64,000 nt of DNA from Nevskiaceae bacterium (GCA_008012115.1 SSEB01000004.1:62001-126000); one strand, 5' to 3'. Positions 35,506 to 44,528 are shown, numbered from the stretch's first letter. A program made the numbers and translations. Notes: generated from the sequence alone by a model not told the origin.

Positions 35506-36276
35506 ATGTCCCGCTCTCTCGATGTCGCCACTTCCGTCCTTGCCAGCCAGCTGCGCGGCTGGCGCGGCAGCATGGTGCGCCGCGCGGCGCGTCAGCAGCC
35601 GGCGCAGCCGCTGGAGTTGTACGAGTTCGAGGCGAGCCCTTATTGCCGGTTGGTGCGCGAGCGCTTGACGGAGCTGGACCTCGATGTGATGGTCTATCCC
35701 TGCCCCAAGGGTGGCAAGCGCTTTCGCCCGGTGGTGAAGAAGCTCGGCGGCAAGCAGCAGTATCCGTTCATGGTGGACCCCAACACCGGCACGTCGCTGT
35801 ACGAGTCCTACGACATCATCCGCTACGTCGGCGAAACCTACGCCGGCCTGCCGCGCAATCCGCGCGGGCTGCGGCGCCACCTTGCCCTCGCCACCGCCTT
35901 GCTCGCCACGCTGAGCCGCGGCACACGCGGACTGCGCGGGCTCAAGGCACGGCCGTCGCGCGCGCCGCAGCAGCCGCTGGAGCTGTACAGCTTCGAGTCG
36001 AGCCCGTACTCGCGCCTGGTGCGCGAGGTGCTCTGCGAGCTGGAGATTCCCTACCTGCTGCACAACACCGGCAAGGCGCGGCTGAGCGACATCGGTCCGC
36101 CGCAGGTGCGCGACAAGCTGCTGAAGGCGCCCAAAGACACGAGCCGCAACCGCCGCTTCCTGGAAAAACACACCGGCCGCGTGCAGCTGCCGTATCTGAT
36201 CGACCCCAACACCGGCGTCGAGATGTACGAGTCCGCCGACATCATCGCCTACCTGGAAAAGACCTACGCCGCCTGA
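35506..36276 (+). CDS. Tandem glutathione-S-transferase N-terminal-domain protein
   Basis: The 256-residue protein contains two copies of a thioredoxin-fold GST-N module: LELYEFEASPYCRLVRE with Cys47 and, after a linker of about 40 residues, LELYSFESSPYSRLVRE with Ser169. Each copy ends in a glutathione-site-like LIDPNTG/MVDPNTG and ESADIIAYL or ESYDIIRYV. No all-helical GST-C domain is present. Glutathione-linked redox or carrier activity is inferred. The first module keeps the active cysteine and the second has serine instead. The next gene overlaps its stop by one base. Confidence 0.8.
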   Translation: MSRSLDVATSVLASQLRGWRGSMVRRAARQQPAQPLELYEFEASPYCRLVRERLTELDLDVMVYPCPKGGKRFRPVVKKLGGKQQYPFMVDPNTGTSLYESYDIIRYVGETYAGLPRNPRGLRRHLALATALLATLSRGTRGLRGLKARPSRAPQQPLELYSFESSPYSRLVREVLCELEIPYLLHNTGKARLSDIGPPQVRDKLLKAPKDTSRNRRFLEKHTGRVQLPYLIDPNTGVEMYESADIIAYLEKTYAA

Positions 36277-36824
36277 TGGCGCTGACGTCCGTCACCACCA
36301 CGTACCTGGAGATGCGCGATCCGGCGCTGCTGCGTCGCGCGCGCGTACCGCAGCCTGCACCGCTGATGCTGCGCGCGGAAGCGCCCTCGCCGGAGTTCAG
36401 CCGCTTTCTCTACACCGCCGTCGGCGGCGACTGGCACTGGACCGACCGCCTCGGCTGGAGCCGCGCGCGCTGGCAGACCTACCTCGCGCGCCCGCAGGTG
36501 CAGACCTGGGTGCTGTACGTGCAGGGCACGCCGGCCGGCTATGTCGAACTGGAGGCGCAGGACGGTGGCGATGTCGAGATCGCCTACTTCGGCCTGCTGC
36601 GCGATTTCATCGGTCGCGGACTCGGCGGCCACCTGCTGACCGTGGGCATCGAGAACGCCTGGGCGCTGCCCGGCACGCAGCGCGTGTGGGTCCACACCTG
36701 CACGCTGGACGGCCCGCAGGCGCTGGCCAACTACCAGGCGCGCGGCATGACGGTTTATCGCACCGAGACGGTCGAGAAAGACATCGGCCCCACACCCGGC
36801 CCCTGGCCTGGAGCGCAGGCATGA
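36276..36824 (+). CDS. GNAT-family N-acetyltransferase
   Basis: The 182-residue protein has a GNAT core: WVLYVQGTPAGYVELE as strands 2-3, VEIAYFGLLRDFIGRGLGGHLL as strand 4 with the acetyl-CoA R/Q-x-x-G-x-G/A loop, and VWVHTCTLDGPQALANYQARGM near the end. The substrate is unknown. The start codon overlaps the stop of the tandem GST gene (TGATG) and its stop overlaps the LysE-family start, so the three genes form a tight operon. Confidence 0.85.
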   Translation: MALTSVTTTYLEMRDPALLRRARVPQPAPLMLRAEAPSPEFSRFLYTAVGGDWHWTDRLGWSRARWQTYLARPQVQTWVLYVQGTPAGYVELEAQDGGDVEIAYFGLLRDFIGRGLGGHLLTVGIENAWALPGTQRVWVHTCTLDGPQALANYQARGMTVYRTETVEKDIGPTPGPWPGAQA

Positions 36825-37459
36825 GCGCATCGCTGACGCTGTTCCTCACCGTGGCGCTGGCGCACCTGCTGGCGGTGATGAGTCCCGGACCGGATTTCGC
36901 GATGGTGACGCGGCAGACGCTGGCGCACGGCCGCGGCGCCGGCCTGTGGACGGCGCTGGGCATCGGCAGCGGCATCAGCTTTCACGTGGCCTGGGCGATG
37001 TTCGGCATGGGCTGGGTGGTGGCGCGTTTTCCCTGGCTGCTGGACGTGCTGCGCTACGGCGGCGCACTGTTCCTGCTGTACATGGGCAGCCAGGCGATCC
37101 GCGCGCAGCCGGCGAATGCGAACGGCAGCGCCGACGCCGTGCGTGCCGAGGCCGGCGGCCCGGCGCGCCTGTTTGCAGTCGGCGTGCTGACCAACATCCT
37201 CAACCCCAAGGCGCTGCTGTTCTTCATGGCGCTGTGCTCGGCGGTAATCACCGGCGCCACGCCGGTATGGCTGCGCGTGGCGCTGGGCGTGTGGATGGCG
37301 GTCTCCACGGCGGCATGGTTCAGCGTGGTCAGCCTCACGCTCGGCCATCCGCGCGTGCGCCAGCGCCTGCTGGTCCACGGCTATCTCATCGACCGCGCCA
37401 TGGGCGCGGTGCTGCTGGCGCTGGGCATCGGCATGATCGTGAGCGGCTTCATCCGCTGA
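36821..37459 (+). CDS. LysE/RhtB-family amino-acid exporter
   Basis: The 212-residue membrane protein has about six hydrophobic helices and the LysE signature near the N-terminus, LLAVMSPGPDFAMVTRQTL. A middle LTNILNPKALLFFMAL block is also typical. The family exports amino acids such as threonine, homoserine or lysine. The 4-bp overlap with the acetyltransferase gene suggests the two act on the same metabolite, but the substrate cannot be named. Confidence 0.9.
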   Translation: MSASLTLFLTVALAHLLAVMSPGPDFAMVTRQTLAHGRGAGLWTALGIGSGISFHVAWAMFGMGWVVARFPWLLDVLRYGGALFLLYMGSQAIRAQPANANGSADAVRAEAGGPARLFAVGVLTNILNPKALLFFMALCSAVITGATPVWLRVALGVWMAVSTAAWFSVVSLTLGHPRVRQRLLVHGYLIDRAMGAVLLALGIGMIVSGFIR

Positions 37460-37466
37460 AATCGGT

Positions 37467-37578
37467 CCACCCGCTCCCGGCGTTGCGCTGTATCGTGATG
37501 TTTTAATGTATTAATCGAATTAATTATCGATTGATATTTAGTCACGATTTCCGTAGGGAAACGATGCCGAGCGGGTGC
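37467..37578. repeat. 112-bp intergenic element, copy 8
   Basis: Ends are CCACCCGCT (37467-37475) and AGCGGGTGC (37570-37578). The core at 37500-37545 starts GTT and ends CAC, so its right inner box is GTG when read inward. ATCGTGA pairs with TCACGAT around the core edges. It starts 7 bp after the LysE gene and ends 98 bp before the next ATG. Confidence 0.92.
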
Positions 37579-37676
37579 GTGCCTGCGGCGCGCCCACAGC
37601 GCTGGCACGGCGCAGCCGACGCATCCGCCGCCCCATCCAACATCGTAAGCTTGCGCATCGCCACCGGAGTCCGAGC

Positions 37677-38594
37677 ATGACCGCCCGCATCAACGAAGTC
37701 GCTTTTGAAAGTCACGGCACCCGCATCCGCGCCGGCCATTACCTGCCGGCCAGCGACGCCCTGCGCAATGCGCGCGGCGTGCCCTGCGTGGTGATGGCGC
37801 ATGGCCTGGGTGGCACGCGCGCGGCCGGGCTCGATCCCTTCGCGCAACGGTTTGCCGAAGCCGGCCTGCACGTGCTGGTGTTCGACTACCGCGGCTTCGG
37901 CAAGAGCGAGGGCGAGCCGCGCCAAGTGGTGTCGGTCAAGGCGCAGCTGGAGGACTGGGCCGCGGCCATCGCCTACGCGCGGCGGCTGCCGGATGTCGAC
38001 GGCTCGCGCATCGCCACCTGGGGCAGTTCCTTCTCCGGCGCGCACTCGGTGGCGGCGGCGGTGGCCGACGGCAAGATTGCCGCCGTCAGCTCGCAGGGCG
38101 CGATGATGGACGGCCTCGCCTCGCTGTTCAATCTGATCCGCCAGTGCGGCCCCGTCGCGGCCTTGCGGCTGTCCGCCTACGGCCTCGCCGATGCCGTGCG
38201 CGGCGCGCTCGGCCAGGGCCGCGTCACTTTGCCGGTGGTCGGCCAGCCCGGCAGCGCCGCGGCACTGACCACGCCGGACTCCGAACCCGGCTACACGCGC
38301 ATCACGCCGCCGGAATGGAAGAACGAGATCAGCACCAGCTGGGCGCTGACGCTGGCCACTTACCGGCCCAACACCATGACGCCGCGCCTGCCCTGCCCGG
38401 CGCTGTTCTGCATCGCCACCGCCGACGTAGTGGTGCCGCCGTCGGCGATGGAAGACGGCGCACGCCGCGCGCCAGACAAGGTGGAGGTGAAGCGCTATCC
38501 GGTCGGACACTTCGACATCTACGTACCGCCGACCTTCAACGAGGTGGTGCGCGATCAGACCGAGTTCTTCGTTCGCGTGCTGAAACCGGCCTGA
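37677..38594 (+). CDS. Alpha/beta-hydrolase family protein
   Basis: The 305-residue protein has the alpha/beta-hydrolase order: VVMAHGLGGTR oxyanion-hole loop, VLVFDYRGFGKSEGEPR, a nucleophile-elbow-like WGSSFSGAHS, an ALFCIATADVVVPP strand with a candidate acid, and a GHFDIY histidine near the end. Similar proteins are annotated as dienelactone-hydrolase or X-Pro-peptidase-like, so the substrate is open. ATG at 37677 follows CCGGAG. arsC starts one base after its stop codon. Confidence 0.82.
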   Translation: MTARINEVAFESHGTRIRAGHYLPASDALRNARGVPCVVMAHGLGGTRAAGLDPFAQRFAEAGLHVLVFDYRGFGKSEGEPRQVVSVKAQLEDWAAAIAYARRLPDVDGSRIATWGSSFSGAHSVAAAVADGKIAAVSSQGAMMDGLASLFNLIRQCGPVAALRLSAYGLADAVRGALGQGRVTLPVVGQPGSAAALTTPDSEPGYTRITPPEWKNEISTSWALTLATYRPNTMTPRLPCPALFCIATADVVVPPSAMEDGARRAPDKVEVKRYPVGHFDIYVPPTFNEVVRDQTEFFVRVLKPA

Positions 38595-38595
38595 C

Positions 38596-38949
38596 ATGCG
38601 CAGCACGATCTACCACAACCCGCGCTGCTCCAAGAGCCGTGAGACGCTGCAACTGCTGCGCGAACACGACGCCACGCCGCAGGTGATCGAATACCTCGCG
38701 CAGCCGCCCGGCAAGGACGAGCTGCGCAAGCTCTGCAAGATGCTCGGCGTGCGGCCGCTGCAGATCATCCGCACCAAGGAAGACCTGTTCGCGGAGCTGG
38801 GTCTTGCCGTGGACAACGGCTACAGCGACGAACAGTGGCTGGACGTGCTGGCGCATCACCCCAAGCTGCTGGAACGGCCCATCGTCGTCCGCGGCGGCCG
38901 CGCCGTCATCGGGCGACCGCCGCAGAACGTGCTCGCGCTGTTTCAGTGA
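38596..38949 (+). CDS. arsC: Arsenate reductase (glutaredoxin-dependent)
   Basis: The 117-residue protein matches the glutaredoxin-coupled ArsC class: IYHNPRCSKSRETLQLL with the catalytic cysteine, VIEYLAQPP, and LERPIVVRGGRAVIGRPP near the end. It reduces arsenate to arsenite using glutathione and glutaredoxin. No arsenite pump or ArsR gene is adjacent, so a role in a full arsenic operon is not supported; some members have other redox roles. The 3' end overlaps the convergent gene by 7 bp. Confidence 0.88.
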   Translation: MRSTIYHNPRCSKSRETLQLLREHDATPQVIEYLAQPPGKDELRKLCKMLGVRPLQIIRTKEDLFAELGLAVDNGYSDEQWLDVLAHHPKLLERPIVVRGGRAVIGRPPQNVLALFQ

Positions 38950-39500
38950 AAGGCGCGCTGGCGCAGGAAAGCGACGAAGCGATCCAGCTCGGCGCTCGGC
39001 ACCTCGGCCACGGCGCCTTCCGGCAGCACGCACCCCAGGTAGGCCCGCACCACCGTCTGCGCGTGTCGGCCCACGCCCGCGCGCAGGTCCTGGAAGGTGC
39101 CGAGCCGCAGCACGCGCAGCTGCGTGCCGAACATCCGCTGCAGCCGCGCCACCTGCAGTTCATCGTTGCCATAGCTCAGTCGTAGCTGGCCGAGCTGGCG
39201 CGCGAGCAGGGTCAGGTCCTCGCCGCGCTTGCCGCTGAGATGAATGACCACGTAGCGCAGCGCCATCCACAGCTGCGCCCAGGATTCGAACCAGCAGGAG
39301 AGTTCGCGGCCGCCGGTCTCGCGGGCGAACAGGGTGATGCCGACCGGATATTCGCGCGGATCGCGATCGGCGGCGCGGTTGAGCAGGCGCAGCGCCTCGT
39401 CGAGATTGCGGATCTGCGTCCAGCCCGGTTCCAGCAGATCGGACTGCGGCAACACCGGCGGGATCGGCAGCAATAACTGCGGGGCAAGATTCAGGCTCAT
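38943..39500 (-). CDS. Hypothetical protein
   Basis: The 185-residue protein (ATG at 39500) has no signal peptide and no domain I recognise. It begins with a proline-rich LNLAPQLLLPIPPVLPQSDL, has helical segments, and includes RELSCWFESWAQLWMALRYVV. Its codon use is like the neighbours and the frame is intact, so it looks real. It is convergent with arsC (7-bp overlap) and lies downstream of rdgC on the same strand with a gap of about 130 bp. Confidence 0.6.
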   Translation of the reverse strand: MSLNLAPQLLLPIPPVLPQSDLLEPGWTQIRNLDEALRLLNRAADRDPREYPVGITLFARETGGRELSCWFESWAQLWMALRYVVIHLSGKRGEDLTLLARQLGQLRLSYGNDELQVARLQRMFGTQLRVLRLGTFQDLRAGVGRHAQTVVRAYLGCVLPEGAVAEVPSAELDRFVAFLRQRAFH

Positions 39501-39627
39501 GTCGGGGCTCCAGGGTGGTGCGGTTTTCACCGTGCGGACCCAGTATCCCCACAGGCAGGCTCACAGGATGAGCCTGCTCGAGCGCGCCTCGTTATCCGGC
39601 CGGAATCGTCGCGGCGGGAGACCGCGT

Positions 39628-40524
39628 TTACTTCTCCTCGCCGCCCAATGCCTGCACCAGGTCGGCCAGCAGCTTGCCGAACTCGCCGGTCATCAGGGCG
39701 AAGTCGGCGTCGAACTGCTCTTCAGGATTCTGCGTCTGGCCGTCGTCGCGGTTCTTGTCGATGTCGAGGAAGCGCACGCGCTTCACCTGATGCTGCTCGT
39801 GCAGCACGATGGCGATGCGCTCGTTCCAGTTGAGGCCCAGCTTGGTGGCGACCTTGCCGTCGTGGATGTGGCGCCCGACTTCCTTGCCACCGAGGTCGTG
39901 GCGCACGTAGCGGATGGTCGGCTTGGTCTCGTCGGCGCCGCGCAGTTCGCAGTCCTGGTCGATGACGAAACGTCCCGGCGCATCGCCGCCGGCCAGCCAG
40001 CCGGTCATCGCCGCGGACGGCGACAGCTTGGTGGTGAGCAGGGTGATCGGAAATTCGCCCAGGGTATTGCGCAGCTGCTCGGTCAACTCCTCCGCCTTGC
40101 CAGCCGAGGCCGCATCAACCACCAGCCAGCCTTCGGCCGGCGACAGCCAGGCACGCGTGGTGCGGCGGCGCGAGAAGGCGCGCGGCAGCAGTTCCGCCGT
40201 GATCTGCTCCTTCAACTCGCGCATCTGCTTCTTGCCGACCCTGAAGCCCTGCTGCTGCTCGATCTTCTCGGCGCGCTCCTTGGCGGTCTGGGCAATGACC
40301 GACGCCGGCAGGATTTTCTGCTCCACGCCCAGCGCGATCAGCAGGTGCTTGCCGTGCGAGGCCACCAGCTGCTGGTCACCGCGCGGCGACACCCAGCCGC
40401 GGCTGACCGTGCTCATGCCGCCGCAGGGCTGCAGCGGGTGCCGCGAAAGAATGTCTTCCAGCGTGCCGGCGGGCATCTGCCACTTGGGCGGGAGACGGTA
40501 AATCTGAAGGTTCTTGAACCACAT
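39628..40524 (-). CDS. rdgC: Recombination-associated protein RdgC
   Basis: The 298-residue protein starts MWFKNLQIYRL, as RdgC does, and continues with GW.SP and LLIALGVEQKILPASV, LLPRAFSRRRTTRAWL and a C-terminal FDADFALMTGEF. RdgC forms a ring dimer on double-stranded DNA and restrains RecA. ATG at 40524 is set by the invariant MWFKN start. It is encoded alone, with no repair operon around it. Confidence 0.94.
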   Translation of the reverse strand: MWFKNLQIYRLPPKWQMPAGTLEDILSRHPLQPCGGMSTVSRGWVSPRGDQQLVASHGKHLLIALGVEQKILPASVIAQTAKERAEKIEQQQGFRVGKKQMRELKEQITAELLPRAFSRRRTTRAWLSPAEGWLVVDAASAGKAEELTEQLRNTLGEFPITLLTTKLSPSAAMTGWLAGGDAPGRFVIDQDCELRGADETKPTIRYVRHDLGGKEVGRHIHDGKVATKLGLNWNERIAIVLHEQHQVKRVRFLDIDKNRDDGQTQNPEEQFDADFALMTGEFGKLLADLVQALGGEEK

Positions 40525-40655
40525 GAGGGAATTTCTTGCGTTGCGGGAGAGTCGGCCGATGCCCCGCGTCGATGCGCGCGGCGTGCGGAGGCGATGCACG
40601 AAGACACATCGACCCAGCCGGCCCGGCCTTCGGGGCCGCGAATGATACCAGCGGC

Positions 40656-41156
40656 TCAGTCGAAATACGGCATCCAGGGCAGATCGGTGACGCCGGGGTC
40701 CACGCCCAGCTGCATCAGCAGGGTCGTGGCCTGGCCGCGGTGATGCGTCTGGTGGTTGAACATGTGCGCCACCGCCGCGCCGTAGGGCATCAGGCGCTCC
40801 TTCTGGTAGGCCACGCTCCAGAAGCGGAACTGCGTCGCGCCCAGAGCGGGATCGAGCTGCTGCGCCCAGGCCAGGATATCCGCATCCATCGCGCGCCGCG
40901 CCGCGCGCAGGGCCTCGAAATCGGCGTGCAACTCGTCGCGCGGGCTGCGCATGGTGAGCGGCTCGCCACGGAAACGCTGCATCCAGGCGATATCGCCGAT
41001 CAACAGGTGATTGAAAGTACCGTGCAGCGACTTGAAGAACGCGCCGAGATCGCGCTTGCGCTGCTCGTCGCTCAGCGCCGCCGCTTTCTCGTAGAGATTT
41101 CCGTTCATCCAGGCGTTGTAGTGCGCCATCGTCGTGGCGTAAGCGCGCAGGTCCAT
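40656..41156 (-). CDS. DinB-family metal-binding protein
   Basis: The 166-residue four-helix protein has histidines in the DinB pattern: an N-terminal MAHYNAWMN, HLLIGDIAWMQRF, and HMFNHQTHHRGQATTLL near the C-terminus. DinB-fold proteins bind a divalent metal and often act with low-molecular-weight thiols; the activity here is unknown. The start overlaps the preceding small gene by one base (TAATG), so the two are co-translated. Confidence 0.85.
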   Translation of the reverse strand: MDLRAYATTMAHYNAWMNGNLYEKAAALSDEQRKRDLGAFFKSLHGTFNHLLIGDIAWMQRFRGEPLTMRSPRDELHADFEALRAARRAMDADILAWAQQLDPALGATQFRFWSVAYQKERLMPYGAAVAHMFNHQTHHRGQATTLLMQLGVDPGVTDLPWMPYFD

Positions 41157-41470
41157 TACGCGGCCCTCCGGCACAGGGTCTCGCCCGTCACCTTCGAGCG
41201 AAAAAACCGGGCGATGAGCGTGAACACGCCCAGCGGCGCCAGCGCCAGCAGCAGGCGGTCGGTGAACTCTTCGCCGCGACGGCCGTTGACGCGATTGACC
41301 GCCAGCAGTTGACGATGCGCCTCGCGGTGCAGCGCCGGGCAATCGGTGACGAGATCGTGCGCCTCGGTCAGCAAGCGATACGCGGTGTCGAGATCGCCGG
41401 CGGCAAGCCGTGCCCGACCCTGCGCCCACAGCGCATGCGCCTGCCTGGCGCGCTCGTGCAAATCGTTCAT
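41156..41470 (-). CDS. Small hypothetical protein with a TPR-like N-terminus
   Basis: The 104-residue protein has a TPR-like helical pair, ARLAAGDLDTAYRLLTEAHDL, and a hydrophobic C-terminal segment LLLALAPLGVFTLIARFF that could be a membrane anchor. I do not recognise the family. It lies between a WYL-domain regulator gene upstream and the DinB gene it overlaps by one base. A role with the DinB protein is inferred only from that overlap. Confidence 0.6.
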   Translation of the reverse strand: MNDLHERARQAHALWAQGRARLAAGDLDTAYRLLTEAHDLVTDCPALHREAHRQLLAVNRVNGRRGEEFTDRLLLALAPLGVFTLIARFFRSKVTGETLCRRAA

Positions 41471-41480
41471 GCCAACCTCC

Positions 41481-42455
41481 CTACTTCGCGTCGTGCAGCG
41501 CCAGCGACTCGCGCAGGCGCTGCACCAGTTTCTCGCGCAGCGGCGCCGGCGACAACACCTCGACCTCCGGCACGTGGCGCAGGATGTCCATGATCAATTC
41601 GCGGTCATCGCCGTAAGGCAGCTCCAGGGTGTAGCGCCCCTGCCGGTCGAAGGTTCCTTTCTGCGCAGGATGCCAGGTCTCGCGTCGCACCCAGCGGGCG
41701 CGCTCGGGCGTGAAGCGCAGCTTCGCGGTCTGCGTCGCCGCGCCGGAGAAGATGCCGTAGGCCGCGCCCAGCGCGCGATCCAACTCGGCGTCCGGCACTT
41801 CCTTGGCGGGCACGTCCAGCGCCTTGACCGCGAGGATTTCCTCGACGGCGAAGCTGCGGATGCCCTTGCGCAGGTGGCACCAAGCGTCGAGGTACCAGTT
41901 TTCGCGGTAGTGCACGAGGCGCTGCGGCGAGACGTCGCGCTCGCTGGTTTCGCCGCTGCCGCGGGCAAAGTAGCGCAGATGCAGCCGCTTGCGCTGCAGC
42001 ACCGCCTGCGAGATCAGTCCGAAACCGTCGTGTTCCAGCGCGCGGTGGCCTGGGCTGATGACGCGGATGCGCCGCCCGACCTCGGCCGCCGTGCTGCCGC
42101 CACCATCGAGCAGCTTCTCGACGCGCCCCAGCACCGGCGCCACGGCGCTGTCCAGCACGCGTTCGCCCATGCCGGCGATCAGCGCATGCATCGCCAGCAG
42201 CGCGTGGATTTCATCGGCGTTGAACCACAAGCCGGGCAGCGCATAGCGCGGCGCGCTGGCCGGCTGATCGAAGCGATAGCCGCCCTGTTCCGCGTCCCAC
42301 ACGATCGGCGCCTCCAGACGGTCGCGCAGGTACTCGAGGTCGCGCTTGAAGGTCGCCAGCGAGATCTCCAGTTCGTCCTGGATCTCGGCGCGGGTGACGA
42401 GCCGCTTTTCATGCAGCTTACGGATGATGCGCTGGAAGCGCTCCGTACGGTCCAT
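41481..42455 (-). CDS. YafY-type WYL-domain transcriptional regulator
   Basis: The 324-residue protein has an N-terminal winged helix (RFQRIIRKLHEKRLVTRAEIQDEL, ATFKRDLEYLRDRL). The central and C-terminal region shows the WYL pattern RLVHYRENWYLDAWCHLRKGIRSF, where WYLDAW gives the domain name. WYL regulators sense ligands, some of them nucleic-acid-related. It is the first of three minus-strand genes with small gaps. What it controls is not shown. Confidence 0.88.
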   Translation of the reverse strand: MDRTERFQRIIRKLHEKRLVTRAEIQDELEISLATFKRDLEYLRDRLEAPIVWDAEQGGYRFDQPASAPRYALPGLWFNADEIHALLAMHALIAGMGERVLDSAVAPVLGRVEKLLDGGGSTAAEVGRRIRVISPGHRALEHDGFGLISQAVLQRKRLHLRYFARGSGETSERDVSPQRLVHYRENWYLDAWCHLRKGIRSFAVEEILAVKALDVPAKEVPDAELDRALGAAYGIFSGAATQTAKLRFTPERARWVRRETWHPAQKGTFDRQGRYTLELPYGDDRELIMDILRHVPEVEVLSPAPLREKLVQRLRESLALHDAK

Positions 42456-42459
42456 CGCT

Positions 42460-43101
42460 TCAGCGGCCGTTCTTGGGCGGCTTGGCGATGGCGCGCCAGA
42501 GCATCTCGAACAGCTCGTTGGCGTGCTTGGTCACCGGCTGTTTCTGACCGCGGTGGATGTACATCTGCACCAGGCGACCGGTGACGCCGAAGATGTAGTC
42601 GAGCAGGAACTTTTCGTCGACCTCGTCATTGAGCACGCCCTTGGCGCGCCCTTCGCGCAGCACCTTCATGAACGTGCCGAACAGCGCCGGGTTGGAGTAG
42701 TTGTCCTGCTTGCGCCAGGTGTTGACGTAGACCGAACTCATCATCATCTGCGCCACCTTGGGATTCTTCTCGAAGAAATCCAGCGTCACCCAGAACACTT
42801 TGCGGAAACGCTCCTTGATGTCCTCGATGCCCTGCAGGTGATCGATCATGCGCACGGCCAGCTTGCCCAGCCAGGCATCGAGACTGGAAAACAGCAGCGC
42901 TTCCTTGCTGCCGTAGTACTTGTAGATGGTCTGCAGGCTGACGTTGGCGGCTCGCGCGATCTCGATCAGGCCGACGCGATGGAACTCGCGCTCGGCGAAA
43001 ACGTCCAGCACCGCCTGCTCGATGCGCGCCCGCGTCTCCGGATCCAGCTGCGCGCGATCCGCCATTACCACGGCGCCCTTAACGACTGCTTTTGCGTTCA
43101 T
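42460..43101 (-). CDS. TetR-family regulator of the beta-oxidation operon
   Basis: The 213-residue protein has a TetR helix-turn-helix (ARIEQAVLDVFAEREFHRVG, ARAANVSLQTIYKYYGSKEALL) and a helical ligand domain. It is divergent from a thiolase, hydratase-dehydrogenase and acyl-CoA dehydrogenase operon. The gap holds two operator-like dyads of the same design, one beside each gene. An acyl-CoA-responsive repressor, similar in role to PsrA or FadR, is inferred. An in-frame ATG 12 codons in could be the true start. Confidence 0.85.
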   Translation of the reverse strand: MNAKAVVKGAVVMADRAQLDPETRARIEQAVLDVFAEREFHRVGLIEIARAANVSLQTIYKYYGSKEALLFSSLDAWLGKLAVRMIDHLQGIEDIKERFRKVFWVTLDFFEKNPKVAQMMMSSVYVNTWRKQDNYSNPALFGTFMKVLREGRAKGVLNDEVDEKFLLDYIFGVTGRLVQMYIHRGQKQPVTKHANELFEMLWRAIAKPPKNGR

Positions 43102-43102
43102 A

Positions 43103-43118
43103 AGTAATTGTTGTTACT
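43103..43118. promoter_or_regulatory. Putative operator, tetR-proximal
   Basis: AGTAAT-TGTT-GTTACT has 6-bp arms that match in five outer positions around a 4-bp spacer. It lies one base from the tetR start codon, where bound protein would block expression. It has the same layout as the site at 43275. Confidence 0.5.
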
Positions 43119-43274
43119 CCCATATGGCCCAATTGCCCCAACTGGCTGGCCGCAAACGTCATTGACGCCCACATACCGGCGTGCTTATGCTCCGGCCGCC
43201 TTGAATTTACCCGATGGACGCCAACCCGTCCCAGCGTCGACGCGACCATCAGTTCTTTACGCCATCCGCCGTAT

Positions 43275-43290
43275 GGTAATTTACATTACC
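43275..43290. promoter_or_regulatory. Putative operator, thiolase-proximal
   Basis: GGTAAT-TTAC-ATTACC is a perfect 6-bp-arm dyad (7-bp arms if the flanking T and A are counted), 23 bp before the thiolase ATG. It shares GTAAT-N4-(A/G)TTAC with the site next to tetR. Confidence 0.6.
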
Positions 43291-43313
43291 AAGCGTCGCA
43301 ACCGAGGATACAC

Positions 43314-44519
43314 ATGACCGAAGCGTTTATCTACGACGCCGTGCGCACACCGCGCGGCAAGGGCAAGAAGGACGGCAGCCTGCACCAGGTGACGCCGATC
43401 CAGCTGGTCGCCAACCTGCTGTGGGCGCTGCAGGACCGCAACAAGCTCGACACCTCGCTGGTCGACGACGTGGTGCTCGGCTGCGTCACGCCGGTGGGCG
43501 AACAGGGCGCCGACATCGCGCGCGTCGCCGCGATCTACGCCAACTGGGCCGAGACCGTCGCCGGCGTCACCCAGTCGCGCTTCTGCGCCTCGGGCCTGGA
43601 GTCGGTCAACATCGCCGCGCAGAAGGTGATGTCCGGCATGGAAGACCTGGTGGTCGCCGGCGGCGTCGAGAGCATGTCGCGCTGGGCGATGGGCTCCGAC
43701 GGCGGCGCCTGGGCCATGGACCCGCGCGTCAACCAGTTCACCGGCTTCGCGCCGCAGGGCATCGGCGCCGACACCATCGCCACGCTGGAAGGCTTCTCGC
43801 GCCAGGACGTCGATGCGTTCGCGCTGGCTTCGCAGAAGAAGGCCTTCAAGGCACGCGCCGAGGGCCGTTTCGCCAAATCGCTGATCCCGGTCAAGGACCT
43901 CAACGGCATGGTCGTGCTCGACCATGACGAATACATCCGCGGCGACGCGACCATGGAGGGCCTGGCCGCGCTCAAGCCCTCGTTCGAGCAGATGGGCCAG
44001 ATGGGCTTCGACGCCACCGTGCTGCGCAAGTACACCACGCTGGAGAAAATCACCCACGTGCATCACGCCGGCAACAGCTCCGGCATCGTCGACGGCGCCG
44101 CGCTGATGCTGGTCGGCAGCAAGAAGATCGGCAAGAAGCTCGGCCTCAAGCCACGCGCGCGCATCGTGCAGACCGCGGTGATCGGCTCCGAGCCGACGAT
44201 CATGCTCACCGGCATCGGTCCGGCCTCGAAGAAGGCGCTGAAGCGCGCCGGCATGGAGGCCAGGAACATCGACCTGTTCGAGATCAACGAGGCCTTCGCC
44301 GCCGTCGTCATGCGCGCGCAGCGCGATCTCGACATCGATCCGGCCCGGGTCAACGTCAACGGTGGCGCCATCGCCCTGGGTCACCCGCTGGGCGCCACCG
44401 GCTGCGCCATTCTCGGCACCCTGCTCGACGAACTGGAGCGGCAGGACAAGCAGACCGGCCTCGCCTCGCTGTGCGTCGGCGCGGGCATGGGTATCGCCAC
44501 GATCATCGAACGCGTTTGA
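43314..44519 (+). CDS. Acetyl-CoA C-acyltransferase (thiolase)
   Basis: The 401-residue thiolase has nucleophile Cys91 in [10 protein letters not shown], the His357 motif GHPLGATG and the second catalytic Cys387 in CVGAGMG. NEAFAAV is also present. It cleaves 3-ketoacyl-CoA to acetyl-CoA and a shortened acyl-CoA in fatty-acid degradation. It is first in a three-gene operon, 9 bp before the bifunctional hydratase-dehydrogenase, the same functions as FadA/FadI with FadB/FadJ. Confidence 0.93.
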   Translation: MTEAFIYDAVRTPRGKGKKDGSLHQVTPIQLVANLLWALQDRNKLDTSLVDDVVLGCVTPVGEQGADIARVAAIYANWAETVAGVTQSRFCASGLESVNIAAQKVMSGMEDLVVAGGVESMSRWAMGSDGGAWAMDPRVNQFTGFAPQGIGADTIATLEGFSRQDVDAFALASQKKAFKARAEGRFAKSLIPVKDLNGMVVLDHDEYIRGDATMEGLAALKPSFEQMGQMGFDATVLRKYTTLEKITHVHHAGNSSGIVDGAALMLVGSKKIGKKLGLKPRARIVQTAVIGSEPTIMLTGIGPASKKALKRAGMEARNIDLFEINEAFAAVVMRAQRDLDIDPARVNVNGGAIALGHPLGATGCAILGTLLDELERQDKQTGLASLCVGAGMGIATIIERV

Positions 44520-44528
44520 GGAACCGAC

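Noticed and set aside
44381-44389. TCACCCGCT inside the thiolase gene, identical to the repeat end box
   Set aside because: It encodes the invariant GHPLGATG active-site motif, has no AT-rich core and no matching AGCGGGTG 112 bp away.
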